The notes under the pieces are model-generated. The model did not search any database. It saw only the letters and a program-made list of their open reading frames with translations, and was not told where the DNA came from. Position numbers and translations under genes: made by a program. 64,000 nucleotides of DNA from Rhabdaerophilum calidifontis (lineage in GTDB: Bacteria; Pseudomonadota; Alphaproteobacteria; Rhizobiales; Beijerinckiaceae), in the NCBI RefSeq assembly GCF_008641065.1, contig NZ_VTRS01000001.1:868001-932000 (forward strand), written 5' to 3'. Below, in pieces: positions 45,719 to 54,417 of the stretch (position 1 is the stretch's first letter; every line of letters begins with the position of its first letter).

Positions 45719-47679
45719 CAGCGTTGCTCGTTGTAGCGCCGGACCATCTCCATATAGCCCGCCTCGAGCGCGCGGGTGCGCCCCTGGAAGTCGAAGAAGG
45801 GGCTGTTCTCCATCATCGGCCGCAGCTTCTGGCGGATCTCGGCGAGGGCGGGAATATCGGATGCCATCTGAACCGCCTTCTCGACGAATTGCTCCTCGGT
45901 GTCGACAACCCAATCGCCGAGGCCGAGCGGAGACAGGACCATGTCGGAAAGCCGGCCAACCGAGACGCGGTCGCGCTTGGAGATCACGGGCACGCCCGAG
46001 AACAGCGCCTCGAACGTCGTCGTGCCGGCATTGTGCGGCCAGCAATCAAGCGCGATGTCGAACTCGTGGTAGCCGTTCCAGTGTTCGAGCGTGCTGGTGA
46101 GCTCCACCCTGTCGCGGCTATAGCCGAGGCTTTCCAGGCGCCGGTAGAAGCGCTCGATCGTTTCTGGATCCTCGAAGGTTTTCTGGTCGAAGCGGAGTTT
46201 GCTGCCCGGCACGCGGTCGAGGATCTGTTTCCAGACCGAGAGCAGGCGGTTGTTCAGGCGGATCATCCGCGTCATCGTGCCGAAGGTGACGTAGCCCTTG
46301 CGCATGGCGGGCGGCTCGCAGACGTCAGGGGTGCGGTGACGCGGCGGGTTGTAAGCATAGACCGGCGCTTCGATTTGGAGAAGCTTTTCCGAGAAGTACG
46401 GCTCGCTGCCCGTCGGCGTGAAGTTCTTGTCACCGATGAAATAGTCGATCTCGTCGAGACCGGTCGTATAGCCAAATCCGAGATAGGTCGCCTGGATCGG
46501 CGCGGGCTTCATCGAAAGCGCAGAAAGGCGGTTGCCGAAGGTATGCCCTGCAAGATCTACCACGATATCGATGCCATCGTTATAGATCTGCTCCGCCATT
46601 TCTTCGTCATTCATCTGGGTAACATCGACCCATTTGTCGAAATACCGTCTGAGATACATTGTGTGCTCGTCCGGCTTGATGACGTTGGCGTAGGCGACGA
46701 GCTCGAATCGCGACCTATTGTGGTTGCGGAGAATCGGGTCAATAAAGAAGGAAACCACGTGCGTGTAAAGATCCGGCGATGAATAGGCGAGTCTGATGCG
46801 GCGATTTTCTATTTTTGCACGCTTTTCGTGATTATAGATTTTGGAGTTTTTGGATATAACCTTTGCGTGCTTGCGGTATTCTTGAAACACGTCTTCAGAA
46901 GTCTTGCGGTCGTCGTAGTTGATGGTGAAGAGATAGGCTGTTCCGGTAACGACGTTATTCGGGTTGATGGCGCGTGATTTCTCGTAATACGCCATCGCCT
47001 CTTCCAGCTCGCCCAGCACCACATGGGTGGTCGCAACAGCATTGAGCGCATCGTCCGAGGCGGCCTTGCTGGCTTCTACTGCTGCGTAGGCGTGCTCCAG
47101 GGCCTTCACATATTTCATCGTTTCCTGGTAGGAGCTGCACAGCATCTGATGTACGAGCGCATTATCTGGCTGCTTCTCGACGATGCTCTTGAGCATCTCG
47201 ATGGATTCCTCGACATTCATCTTCTTGAGGCGACGCACGTTTGCGAAATTCATTCGTGCGGTTGTGTTGCGAGGATCGAGCGTCATCGCCCGCCAGAATT
47301 GCTGTTCGGCCTCGTCGAGCTTGTTGTCATGGACGAGCAATACGCCATTGTTGACGATCGCGTCCGGATAATGCGGCTCGATCGCGAGGGCGGCGTCGTT
47401 GAATTCCTTCGCTTCCTCCCAGTGTTTCTCGGCGAGGCGGATATTCGCGAGCGTCGTGAGCGCGGAGAAGTTCTGCGGATTGGCACGCACCGCGCGCCGG
47501 AGCATCTGCTCGGCGATCGCAACCTGCCCGTCCTTCTTCACGAGAACCGCGAGATTGCCGAGCACCTCCGATGCATCCGGGTGGCGCCGCAGGAGCCGCT
47601 TGTAGAGATCCTTGGCCTCATCGGGCCGGCCATTGAGCTGGGCGTCGACGGCCTTCGCGAACATCACGGCGGATTGCAT
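45718..47679 (-). CDS. TPR-GT41 protein O-glycosyltransferase (OGT / FlmG-like), probable flagellin glycosyltransferase
   Basis: A 653-residue cytosolic enzyme. Residues about 4-245 hold six to seven TPR-like helical repeats. Residues about 295-640 form a GT41 (OGT/SPINDLY) GT-B domain, with an ungapped match to human OGT blocks: [13 protein letters not shown] (His307 where OGT has its active-site histidine), [29 protein letters not shown] and [14 protein letters not shown]. The position of the OGT nucleotide lysine (Lys842) is Arg474. Caulobacter FlmG has the same TPR-plus-GT layout and glycosylates flagellin. GGAGC lies 6 bases before the chosen ATG. It sits between two flagellin genes and its own sugar pathway. 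Confidence 0.88.
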   Translation of the reverse strand: MQSAVMFAKAVDAQLNGRPDEAKDLYKRLLRRHPDASEVLGNLAVLVKKDGQVAIAEQMLRRAVRANPQNFSALTTLANIRLAEKHWEEAKEFNDAALAIEPHYPDAIVNNGVLLVHDNKLDEAEQQFWRAMTLDPRNTTARMNFANVRRLKKMNVEESIEMLKSIVEKQPDNALVHQMLCSSYQETMKYVKALEHAYAAVEASKAASDDALNAVATTHVVLGELEEAMAYYEKSRAINPNNVVTGTAYLFTINYDDRKTSEDVFQEYRKHAKVISKNSKIYNHEKRAKIENRRIRLAYSSPDLYTHVVSFFIDPILRNHNRSRFELVAYANVIKPDEHTMYLRRYFDKWVDVTQMNDEEMAEQIYNDGIDIVVDLAGHTFGNRLSALSMKPAPIQATYLGFGYTTGLDEIDYFIGDKNFTPTGSEPYFSEKLLQIEAPVYAYNPPRHRTPDVCEPPAMRKGYVTFGTMTRMIRLNNRLLSVWKQILDRVPGSKLRFDQKTFEDPETIERFYRRLESLGYSRDRVELTSTLEHWNGYHEFDIALDCWPHNAGTTTFEALFSGVPVISKRDRVSVGRLSDMVLSPLGLGDWVVDTEEQFVEKAVQMASDIPALAEIRQKLRPMMENSPFFDFQGRTRALEAGYMEMVRRYNEQR

Positions 47680-47836
47680 TCTGTGCTCCGGAACCTTGAT
47701 CTGGGTTCTGCTCCGCCGGACGGCGGAGACGGCTTCTGCCTGCCGCGGCGCGTATCGTTCCCGGAAACCCGGCATGGATGCCGGATTCGGAAGCCGCCGC
47801 CTCCGCGCGGTCCTGAGCAAGATTTGGTATAGGAAG

Positions 47837-47849
47837 ATGGTTAACAAAC
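47837..47849 (-). promoter_or_regulatory. CtrA-like TTAACCAT box upstream of the glycosyltransferase
   Basis: On the minus strand the site reads GTTTGTTAACCAT, about 160 bases before the ATG. TTAACCAT is the CtrA half-site found in many alphaproteobacteria. The 11-mer GTTTGTTAACC recurs exactly upstream of flagellin 2. Confidence 0.4.
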
Positions 47850-47892
47850 GCGAAATGGCAGCTGGTTCCGCCCCGAGCCGTGCCCCATAACG

Positions 47893-47925
47893 AAAAAGGC
47901 GGCGGGTTGCCCCGCCGCCTCGTTT
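47893..47925. terminator. Bidirectional-looking terminator after flagellin 1
   Basis: Stem GGCGGCGGG, loop TTGC, CCCGCCGCC with an A-run on the left and GTTTTT on the right. Read on the minus strand it lies about 30 bases after the flagellin stop and is followed by TTTTT. Confidence 0.8.
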
Positions 47926-47946
47926 TTCGTTCCGCGTTCCGGCCGA

Positions 47947-49530
47947 TCAGCCGAGCAGGCGGAGGAGCGACTGCGCATTCGCAGAGCCGGCCGAGAAGGC
48001 CTGGACCGCGAACTGCTGCTGAGTCTGGAGCGCCGTCAGCTTCGCCGATTCCTCGGCGATGTCGGCGCTGACGAGGTCGTCGCCCAGCGTCTTCATGTTG
48101 GTCGCGAACTCGGCGTTGATGTCGTAGCGATCCTGAATGAAGGACGCATAGTTGCCGAACTGCGCCTGGAGCGTGTTGATAATCGACTGCGCCGTCTGAA
48201 CCTCACCCAGCGCCGTCTGGATGTTGCCGGTGGTGGTCCAAGCCGTGCCGAGCGTGGTCAGGGCGAGGTTGCCGGTCACGCTCGTGTTCACGCCGTTGAT
48301 CTGGATCGGGTTCGCAGCGAACTCGTTCAGGATCACGTTCATGCCTTCGCCGCGGAGCAGGTTGCGGCCGGCCTGGACAACGTTGTTGTTGATCACGTTC
48401 GTGATTTCAGTCTTGTAGGACTCATACTGCGTGCCGAGCTCGAGACGCCGCGCGTTGTTCGTGGAACCCAGGATCGGGTTGCCCTGAACGACCGGGACGC
48501 CCGAGGCCGCGTTGAAGCGCGCCGCGCCGGAGACCGAGTCGAACGTGCCGGTGCCGTTGAGGACCGTAACCGCGTTGCCAGACAGGTTGCGCAGGCCGAT
48601 GCGGAACTGACCCGTGGCGGACTGCACGAACTCGGCCTTGACGCCCGCATTGAGCGCGTTGATCTCGGAGATGACCGCGTCGAGGTTCTTCACGGTCGTG
48701 GTGGACCAGGTGCGAGCCACGCCGTCCGCGCCGAGGAAGGTCAGCGAGGAGCCGGCGGCGACCGACGAACCGGCGAAGGTCGAGGCCGTCCGAAGCATGC
48801 CGCCGGTGCCGAAGCGCAGACCCATCGGGTTCGAGCCGCCGAAGCCGGTCGGCATCGAGGTGCCGTTGACGAACCTCGAGGCGGCGTAGGTGCCATCGTA
48901 GCCCGAGTTGATGCCGGTCAGGTCATCGACGACCTGCTGCGAGGACGAACCGTCGATGGTGAAGCCGGTCTTGCCGTCGGTCGATTCCAGAACCAGGCGG
49001 CTGCCGGTGCCGTTGACCTCGAAGCGCATCGTGACGCCGATATTGGCGTTGTTGAGCGCCTGGGCAACCTGGCCCCAGGTCGTCGCGCTGGTCGCGCCCG
49101 AGAAAGTATAGGTGAAGTTCTTGCCGTTGTCGGAGGTGATCGACAGGCGGTGGCCGGTCGAGGCGCCGACGACCGAGGAGGTCTCGGCGAGGTTGGCGGT
49201 CGGGGTTGCGGCGACGGTGGTCTGCGAGCCGGCGTTCAGCGCATCGGTCGCCATATCGTTCATCTGCGAAAGCAGATTGCGGATCTGCTTCAGCGCGAGA
49301 TCGGTCGACTCGAGGGTCTTCAGCGCGGTCGAGATGTTGTTGTTGACGCGGTTGATGTTCTTGGCACGCGCCAGCATCGTCTCCGACATGCCGTACTTCG
49401 TGGCGTCATCCGCGGCGCCGAAGATCGACTTGCCGGTGGCAACGCGCTTCTGGGAGATCTGGAAAAGCTTGTTGGTCTGCTGGAGAACGGTGACGTTGGC
49501 CGCGGTGGCGGCATTGAAAACGACAGACAT
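47947..49530 (-). CDS. fliC: Flagellin (copy 1)
   Basis: A 527-residue filament subunit. The N-terminal D0/D1 helices (about 1-150: SQKRVATGKSIFGAADDATKY, NINRVNNNISTALKTLES) and C-terminal helices (about 430-527, ending QQQFAVQAFSAGSANAQSLLRLLG) are flagellin signatures. The central 150-430 region is rich in Thr, Ser, Gly and Asn, and is the expected surface for O-glycosylation. It is longer than Caulobacter flagellins (about 270). The start is preceded by AGAAGG; the leader has an AT-rich upstream region. Confidence 0.94.
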   Translation of the reverse strand: MSVVFNAATAANVTVLQQTNKLFQISQKRVATGKSIFGAADDATKYGMSETMLARAKNINRVNNNISTALKTLESTDLALKQIRNLLSQMNDMATDALNAGSQTTVAATPTANLAETSSVVGASTGHRLSITSDNGKNFTYTFSGATSATTWGQVAQALNNANIGVTMRFEVNGTGSRLVLESTDGKTGFTIDGSSSQQVVDDLTGINSGYDGTYAASRFVNGTSMPTGFGGSNPMGLRFGTGGMLRTASTFAGSSVAAGSSLTFLGADGVARTWSTTTVKNLDAVISEINALNAGVKAEFVQSATGQFRIGLRNLSGNAVTVLNGTGTFDSVSGAARFNAASGVPVVQGNPILGSTNNARRLELGTQYESYKTEITNVINNNVVQAGRNLLRGEGMNVILNEFAANPIQINGVNTSVTGNLALTTLGTAWTTTGNIQTALGEVQTAQSIINTLQAQFGNYASFIQDRYDINAEFATNMKTLGDDLVSADIAEESAKLTALQTQQQFAVQAFSAGSANAQSLLRLLG

Positions 49531-49727
49531 GGTTGCACCTTCTGTTGCAAGGGATCGGGCCATCCTGGCCCGTAAACGTTCAGAGCCGCTCCGTGCTGCT
49601 CGTCACGTCCCGCAAGGTGCCGTCGCAGATATAAATGAGAGTTAAATGTTGCTCGCAGGCTGAGGCAGCCTGAAATCAAGGTTAATTGATTCAAAATATG
49701 TATCGTTAATGAAAAATAAAACAAAAA

Positions 49728-49743
49728 AGAGGCCGAAGCCTCT
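49728..49743 (-). terminator. Terminator after flagellin 2
   Basis: Minus-strand hairpin AGAGGC-TTCG-GCCTCT followed by a T-run (TTTTTTG...), about 24 bases after the flagellin 2 stop: a clear rho-independent terminator. Confidence 0.9.
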
Positions 49744-49766
49744 CTTTTTATTCTGATGGTGCCTGC

Positions 49767-51338
49767 TTACTGCCCGAGCAGGCGCAGCATCGATTGGGCG
49801 TTCTGGTTGCTGATCGCGATCGCCTGAACCGCGAAATCCTGACGGGTCCGAAGTGCGGTCAGCTTCGCGCTTTCCTCAGTCACATCCGCCGCCACCAGTT
49901 CGTCGCCCTGAGTTTTCGCCTCGGTCTGGTAGGCCTTGTTCAGGTCGTAGCGCGAGCGGATGTAATTGTTGAAGGTTGCGAACTGGGCCTGGAGTTCGAG
50001 CAGGATCTTCTGCGCCTCGCGCGCTTGCTGCGCCGAGATCTGGATGTTCTGGTCGTTGACCCAGGATGCGCCGGCCTGCGCCATCGTCAGCGTTCCGGCG
50101 GCGGTAACGAGTACGCCGGCGATCTTCAGCGGCGTGCCGGCAAATTCGGAGAGCGGCACGCTGATATTCTCGCCCTGGAGCAGGTTCCGCCCTTTCGGCA
50201 CCGGATTATTGGCGACGAGCTGGTCGAGATTCTCGATGATCGCGTCATATTGCTGGCCATAGGCCAGACGGAGCGCGTTGTTCGGTGCCAGCGGCGCCGC
50301 GAAACCGGTGTTGATTCCACCCATGCCGAGCGCGCCGGCAGGCGCGAAATCGCCCGACGCGGCGACAATCTTCATATTGCCGCCATTCATGTTGCGCAGG
50401 CGGATCTGCATCGGGCCGCCGGCGCCGCCGGTCTGGTTCACGAGTTCGGCGCGCGTTCCCGCCCCCATTGCCGTGACATCCGCGATGAATTGCGCGACCG
50501 TCGTCGCGACGCCGTAATTCAGCGTACGGAACTGGCCGTTTCCGTCTTCGAAGACGATGGAAGAGCCGGCCGCGATCGGCGTGGCAAGGGTCACGCCAGC
50601 GCCCGTGCCGGTCAGTTGTCCGCCGAAGGCCACCGTGAATCCGGTCTCTCCGGCAGCGGGTGCGGCGACGCCGTTGGCGAAAAGGTTGTTGGGATTGAAG
50701 ACCTGACCGGTCGGGCTCGTCAGGCCAGCAAGATCATCCATCGCGTTCTGGTCGCTGATGGCGTCGAAGGTGAAATCCTCGCCATTCGTCGAGCGGAAGC
50801 GGAGATTGGTCTGCCCGGCGACGGTCGACGGGATGAACTCGGCGATCACGCCGATATTGGCGGCGTTGAGGGCATTGGCGATCTCGCCCCAGGTCACGGA
50901 GAGCGAGTTGAACGTGTAGGTGAAATTCTTGCCGCCGTCGGAGGTGATCGAAAACCGTGAGCCGATCGAGACGCCGCTCACCACCGAGGTTTCGTCGAGA
51001 TTGGCGGTCGTGGCGGCGTTGCGGGTGCCGACGCCGCCCTCGTTCTGCGCCTTGCTGGCGAGATCGATCGCCGATTCGACGAGGCCGAGCATGCTCTTCA
51101 GCGTCTTGTCGGTGGTTTCGAGCGTCGCGAGGCCGACGGAGATGTTGTTGTTGATGTCCGAGAGCTGGCCCGAGCGGCCGAGCAGCGTCTCGCTGACCCG
51201 GTAGCGGGTGGTGTCGTCGGCGGCGGAGAAGATGCTCTTGCCGGAGGCGACCCGCTTCTGGGTGATGCCGAACAGCTCGTTCGTGCGGGTGAGGATCGAG
51301 ACACTGACGCTGGTCGCGTCGTTCATGAGGATGGACAT
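49767..51338 (-). CDS. fliC: Flagellin (copy 2)
   Basis: A 523-residue paralogue of the neighbouring flagellin. It shares ITQKRVASGKSIFSAADDTTRY near residue 25 and the C-terminal ESAKLTALRTRQDFAVQAIAISNQNAQSMLRLLG-type end, with a diverged central region. It has its own terminator downstream and an upstream region with TTAACC boxes, so it is an independent transcription unit rather than part of an operon with copy 1. Confidence 0.94.
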   Translation of the reverse strand: MSILMNDATSVSVSILTRTNELFGITQKRVASGKSIFSAADDTTRYRVSETLLGRSGQLSDINNNISVGLATLETTDKTLKSMLGLVESAIDLASKAQNEGGVGTRNAATTANLDETSVVSGVSIGSRFSITSDGGKNFTYTFNSLSVTWGEIANALNAANIGVIAEFIPSTVAGQTNLRFRSTNGEDFTFDAISDQNAMDDLAGLTSPTGQVFNPNNLFANGVAAPAAGETGFTVAFGGQLTGTGAGVTLATPIAAGSSIVFEDGNGQFRTLNYGVATTVAQFIADVTAMGAGTRAELVNQTGGAGGPMQIRLRNMNGGNMKIVAASGDFAPAGALGMGGINTGFAAPLAPNNALRLAYGQQYDAIIENLDQLVANNPVPKGRNLLQGENISVPLSEFAGTPLKIAGVLVTAAGTLTMAQAGASWVNDQNIQISAQQAREAQKILLELQAQFATFNNYIRSRYDLNKAYQTEAKTQGDELVAADVTEESAKLTALRTRQDFAVQAIAISNQNAQSMLRLLGQ

Positions 51339-51504
51339 GCGTCACCTTCTGTGCGGCTGTCGCGGCCCCTCCGGCCCGCCGGCTTTCTCGCCGGGTGTTC
51401 GGGTCGGATTTCCGGGCCTTCGCGGCTTCTCGGGAGGGACGATGCCGGGCAGGGACTAAGGCTTGGTTAAATTCGGTAACCTTAACCGAAAAGAACTTTT
51501 CATG

Positions 51505-51520
51505 GTTAGCGGCCGGTTAA
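51505..51520 (-). promoter_or_regulatory. CtrA-like box upstream of flagellin 2
   Basis: Minus strand: TTAA-CCGGCCG-CTAAC, one mismatch from the CtrA consensus TTAA-N7-TTAAC. Further TTAACC(AT) boxes lie on both sides within 51470-51540, in an AT-rich patch about 170 bases before the flagellin ATG. Confidence 0.45.
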
Positions 51521-51569
51521 CAAACATGGTTAACGAATTCCTGCCGCAAAGAGCGGGGCACGCACGCCC

Positions 51570-51602
51570 CGGTCTTGGCCTGGTCTTGGCCCGGTCTTGG
51601 CC
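51570..51602. repeat. Three 11-bp tandem repeats
   Basis: Three head-to-tail copies of (C/T)GGTCTTGGCC, with only the first base varying, directly after the flaG stop region and next to a hairpin GGGGC-ACGCAC-GCCCC at 51555-51570. Confidence 0.75.
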
Positions 51603-51606
51603 TGGG

Positions 51607-51954
51607 TCAGCGCTCGGAGCCGCCTTCCGCCTGCTGGAGATAGGCGCGGAGCTTGAGCACCGCCTCATAGGGGTATTGCGAGACGACGGCGCGCGATTCC
51701 GGGTCGATCACCTGGTAGACGAGATCGCCGGTTTCGCGGTCGGTCGTCACCGAACTCTCGTGGCGAACCATATCGCCGCCGGGGGCATCCCGGCGCGCGT
51801 TTCGGGAGAACCGCGCCTGCTCGGCGCCGGCCTGGGCGGCGACGGCCTGCGGCGGGGCAAGGTCGGTGCGAACGGCGTTGCGCACCGGCGCCGCTTCGGG
51901 GCGGGCGGGCGCGAGCGACGGATACGGCACCGAATTGGTCAGGCGGGTGTCCAT
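51607..51954 (-). CDS. flaG: FlaG-like flagellar protein
   Basis: A 115-residue protein. The first 60 residues are low-complexity (Ala/Pro/Arg), and the conserved FlaG domain lies at about 68-108: TGDLVYQVIDPESRAVVSQYPYEAV. FlaG proteins limit flagellar filament length or help filament formation. I used the ATG giving MDTRLTN; an upstream start adds eight residues. Context (flagellins on one side, FlgN/FlgJ/FlgI on the other) supports a flagellar role. Confidence 0.82.
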   Translation of the reverse strand: MDTRLTNSVPYPSLAPARPEAAPVRNAVRTDLAPPQAVAAQAGAEQARFSRNARRDAPGGDMVRHESSVTTDRETGDLVYQVIDPESRAVVSQYPYEAVLKLRAYLQQAEGGSER

Positions 51955-52098
51955 GGCTTTCTCGCTTCCGGCAGGCATCCATGTCCTGCCTGTGCGGGAA
52001 AATATCGCCGCCGTCTTTACGTCCCGTTCAGAAAGATGGTTGAGGCGAGCTAAATCAGGGCGCGAGAATTCGGCTTGAATTAACGTCTTTGTTGCAGC

Positions 52099-52119
52099 CG
52101 CGGCCGAATCACGGCCGCG
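52099..52119 (-). terminator. Hairpin after the FlgN-like gene
   Basis: Stem CGCGGCCG, loop AATCA, CGGCCGCG about 30 bases after the stop, read on the minus strand; no T-run, so strength is uncertain. Confidence 0.45.
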
Positions 52120-52146
52120 TCTGGACGGAACCGTGCCGGTCTGTGC

Positions 52147-52629
52147 TCAACTCACCTTGGACAGGGCGAGCGGCGCGGTGCCCGGCTTGCGGTCGATCCC
52201 GTCGCGCCGATAGGTCTTCGGCGTCGCGTTCTTGCCGACAGCATCGGCGAGATCGCGCAGCAGCCCCTCAGAAACCGTGCGCGCGGTGGCGACCACGGCG
52301 AGGTTCAGCGACATCAACCCGGAAAAGGCCTCGTGACGGTCCCGCAGGGCATCGAGCCCTTCCGGCTGGAACCGCCCGATCGCGATCGCGTTGGTTTTCA
52401 GCGTTTCGAGGCAGCGGGTATAGTCCTGCGCCGCCGCGTTCTTGGTGATCGCCAGCCCCAGCGCCTCTCGCACCTTGCCCGCCTTGAACAGGGCGGTTTC
52501 GTCGCGGATCACCGGTTCGAGCCGGTCGAGGGCGGCGAGGGCGGATGCGACGAGTTCGGCCGCCTCCTCGGGCTTGCTCACGCGCGGGCGGGTGTCGGCG
52601 CGATTAGCGGTTTGGGCTTTGGGCCGCAT
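52147..52629 (-). CDS. FlgN-like flagellar chaperone
   Basis: A 160-residue helical protein, with helices at about 20-60 (AAELVASALAALDRLEPVIRDETALFKAGKV) and 60-125. The layout matches FlgN-type chaperones that escort hook-associated proteins FlgK and FlgL. It overlaps the upstream flgJ-like gene by 26 bases, so it belongs to the flgI operon. Similarity is modest, and FlgN is inferred from position and helical pattern. Confidence 0.65.
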   Translation of the reverse strand: MRPKAQTANRADTRPRVSKPEEAAELVASALAALDRLEPVIRDETALFKAGKVREALGLAITKNAAAQDYTRCLETLKTNAIAIGRFQPEGLDALRDRHEAFSGLMSLNLAVVATARTVSEGLLRDLADAVGKNATPKTYRRDGIDRKPGTAPLALSKVS

Positions 52630-52960
52630 GGACAGGGGACTCCTGGTTACGCAACATGGACCGGTAGATCTGCGGCGCGAGGCCGATGCCGCCCGTGGCG
52701 GAGAGCGCCTTGCCGTATTCGCCGAGCAGCATCCCGCGCCAGGTATCCTGGCCGGTGGCGGCGTCGCCGAGCAGGCCCTCGCCCTTCACGCCTTCGAACA
52801 TGGCGCCGAGCAGGGTCTGGAATACGTTGGCCTCGAGGGCCTGGGCCGTCTCCCAGGCCTTGCGGTTCTGGGGGATGTTCTTCGGAAGGTCGCCGCGGGC
52901 GATGGCCTTGCGGATGTCGATGGCGAAATTCGGGTTGGGCGTGATCGCGTTGATGCTCAT
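52604..52960 (-). CDS. flgJ: Rod-binding protein (FlgJ N-terminal / CheL type)
   Basis: A 118-residue protein made of the rod-binding domain alone: FQTLLGAMFEGVKGEGLLG (about 48-66) and WRGMLLGEYGKALSATGG (key part MLLGEYGKAL). It lacks the muramidase half of enterobacterial FlgJ, as in Caulobacter CheL. Its ATG overlaps the flgI stop (TGATG); a GTG one codon upstream is possible. It helps assemble the flagellar rod through the cell wall. Confidence 0.9.
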   Translation of the reverse strand: MSINAITPNPNFAIDIRKAIARGDLPKNIPQNRKAWETAQALEANVFQTLLGAMFEGVKGEGLLGDAATGQDTWRGMLLGEYGKALSATGGIGLAPQIYRSMLRNQESPVHAAQSPNR

Positions 52961-54114
52961 CACATCACCTCGATATCGGCCTGGAGGGCGCCGGCGGTCT
53001 TGATCGCCTGCAGGATCGAGATCAGGTCGCGGGGGCCGACCCCGAGGGCGTTGAGACCGTCGACCAGTTCGCGCAGCGAGACCGAGTCCTTGACGATCGC
53101 GAGCTTCTTCTTGTCGTCGGTATCGACCCGGATGCCGGTGCGCGGCACGATCACGGTCTGGCCGTTGGAGAAGGGCTCGGGCTGCGAGACCTCGGGCTGC
53201 TCGGTGATGGTCACGGTCAGGTTGCCCTGGGCCACCGCGACCTGGCTCACGCGCACGTCCTTGCCCATCACGATGATGCCGGAGCGCTCGTCGATGACGA
53301 CGCGGGCGCGCTGATCGGGCTCGACGCGCAATTGCTCCACCTCGGTCAGCAGCCGGATCATGTTGCCCTGGTAATTGCGCGGCACCTGCACCGAGACGGT
53401 GGAGGGGTCGGTGGGCTCGGCCGAATCGGCGCCGAGAAAATCGTTGATCGCCGCGGCGATGCGGCGTGCGGTGGTGAAATCCGGGTTGCGCAGCGAAAGG
53501 CGCAGGTTCTGGAGATGGTTCAGCCGGAAATCGACCTCGCGCTCGATCAGCGCGCCGTTGGCGATGCGCCCCACGGTCGGCACGCCGCGGGTCACTTTCG
53601 CGGCCTCACCCTCGGCGGCGAAGCCCGAGATGGCGAGCGAGCCTTGCGCCACCGCGTAGACCTCGCCGTCGGCGCCGAGCAGCGGGGTGGCGAGCAGGGT
53701 CGCGCCCTGGAGCGATTTCGCGTCGCACATCGCCGAGACGGTGACGTCGAGCCGGGTGCCCTGCGTCGCGAAGGCGGCGAGGTTCGCCGTCACCATCACC
53801 GCCGCCATGTTCGACGTGCGCATGTTGGCGCCGCGGGTGTTGACGCCGAGGCGCTCCATCATCGCCTGCAGCGACTGGCGGGTCATCGGGCAGTTGTTGA
53901 GCGTGTCGCCGGTGCCGTTGAGGCCGGTGACGAGCCCATATCCGACGAGCTGGTTCTCGCGCACGCCCTCGATGGCGGCGAGATCCTTGATCCGGGACAG
54001 GGCAGCGGCGTCGCCGGTGCCGAGCGCGCTCATCGCGGCGAGCCCCAATCCGCAGGCAAGCGCGATGTCGCGCATCCGGCTCGTGACGTCGGGGATCCAG
54101 GCCTTCATGGTCAT
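52960..54114 (-). CDS. flgI: Flagellar P-ring protein FlgI
   Basis: A 384-residue periplasmic ring protein with a Sec signal (residues about 13-35, MRDIALACGLGLAAMSALGTGDAAA-type). Family blocks: SRIKDLAAIEGVRENQLVGYGLVTGLNGTGD shown here by VGYGLVTGLNGTGD, MLERLGVN-type MMERLGVNT, and ERSGIIVMGKDVRV. It forms the P-ring in the peptidoglycan layer. MTMKAW or MKAW are candidate starts; GGGAG lies upstream of the first. It begins the minus-strand flagellar operon. Confidence 0.94.
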   Translation of the reverse strand: MTMKAWIPDVTSRMRDIALACGLGLAAMSALGTGDAAALSRIKDLAAIEGVRENQLVGYGLVTGLNGTGDTLNNCPMTRQSLQAMMERLGVNTRGANMRTSNMAAVMVTANLAAFATQGTRLDVTVSAMCDAKSLQGATLLATPLLGADGEVYAVAQGSLAISGFAAEGEAAKVTRGVPTVGRIANGALIEREVDFRLNHLQNLRLSLRNPDFTTARRIAAAINDFLGADSAEPTDPSTVSVQVPRNYQGNMIRLLTEVEQLRVEPDQRARVVIDERSGIIVMGKDVRVSQVAVAQGNLTVTITEQPEVSQPEPFSNGQTVIVPRTGIRVDTDDKKKLAIVKDSVSLRELVDGLNALGVGPRDLISILQAIKTAGALQADIEVM

Positions 54115-54417
54115 CGTTCGGGTGCTCCCAGGGCCGCTCGCGGCATTCTTCCGGATCGAAAACAGGTGAACGCACGCGAGACAGGAGCCGTTCGCCAACC
54201 TTCTAGCGAAGGGCATGCCAAGCGGTTCTCCTGATTAAGTCCCTGAAATACCAGAATTCGGTGTGAGATCGGAACCTGCCTGACGCGCGGGCGGCCCGGT
54301 CAGAACTGCCGACCCGGCAATTTTGTCCCGGTATGGTTACCCATGCTTAACCAGCTTCGCGCAACATCGCGGGGTTGAAGGCCGCCGCGCCGGAAGAAGG
54401 GACGGGAAACGCCTCGC
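54115..54417. promoter_or_regulatory. Divergent flgI / fliX control region
   Basis: A 303-base gap between divergent flgI and fliX. It holds a sigma-54-like site for flgI, TTAA-containing patches near 54234 and 54350 (CTTAACC), and no recognised gene. In Caulobacter fliX and flgI are also divergent neighbours. Confidence 0.6.
54206..54220 (-). promoter_or_regulatory. Sigma-54-like promoter of flgI
   Basis: Minus strand: TGGCATG-CCCT-TCGC. The GG and GC dinucleotides and their spacing match sigma-54, and TGGCATG is the same variant as in the second flgE promoter; the -12 box is imperfect. About 90 bases before the ATG. Confidence 0.5.

Noticed and set aside
47860-47895. GGGCACG-like sigma-54 site upstream of the glycosyltransferase
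   Set aside because: The -12 GC dinucleotide is shifted by one base and the first T is missing.
49540-49575. Sigma-54-like site before flagellin 1 (minus strand TGGCCCG ... CTTGC)
   Set aside because: The spacing between GG and GC is one base too long, and it would overlap the ribosome site region.
51570-51602. Possible CRISPR remnant
   Set aside because: Repeats are 11 bases with no spacers and no cas genes are present.
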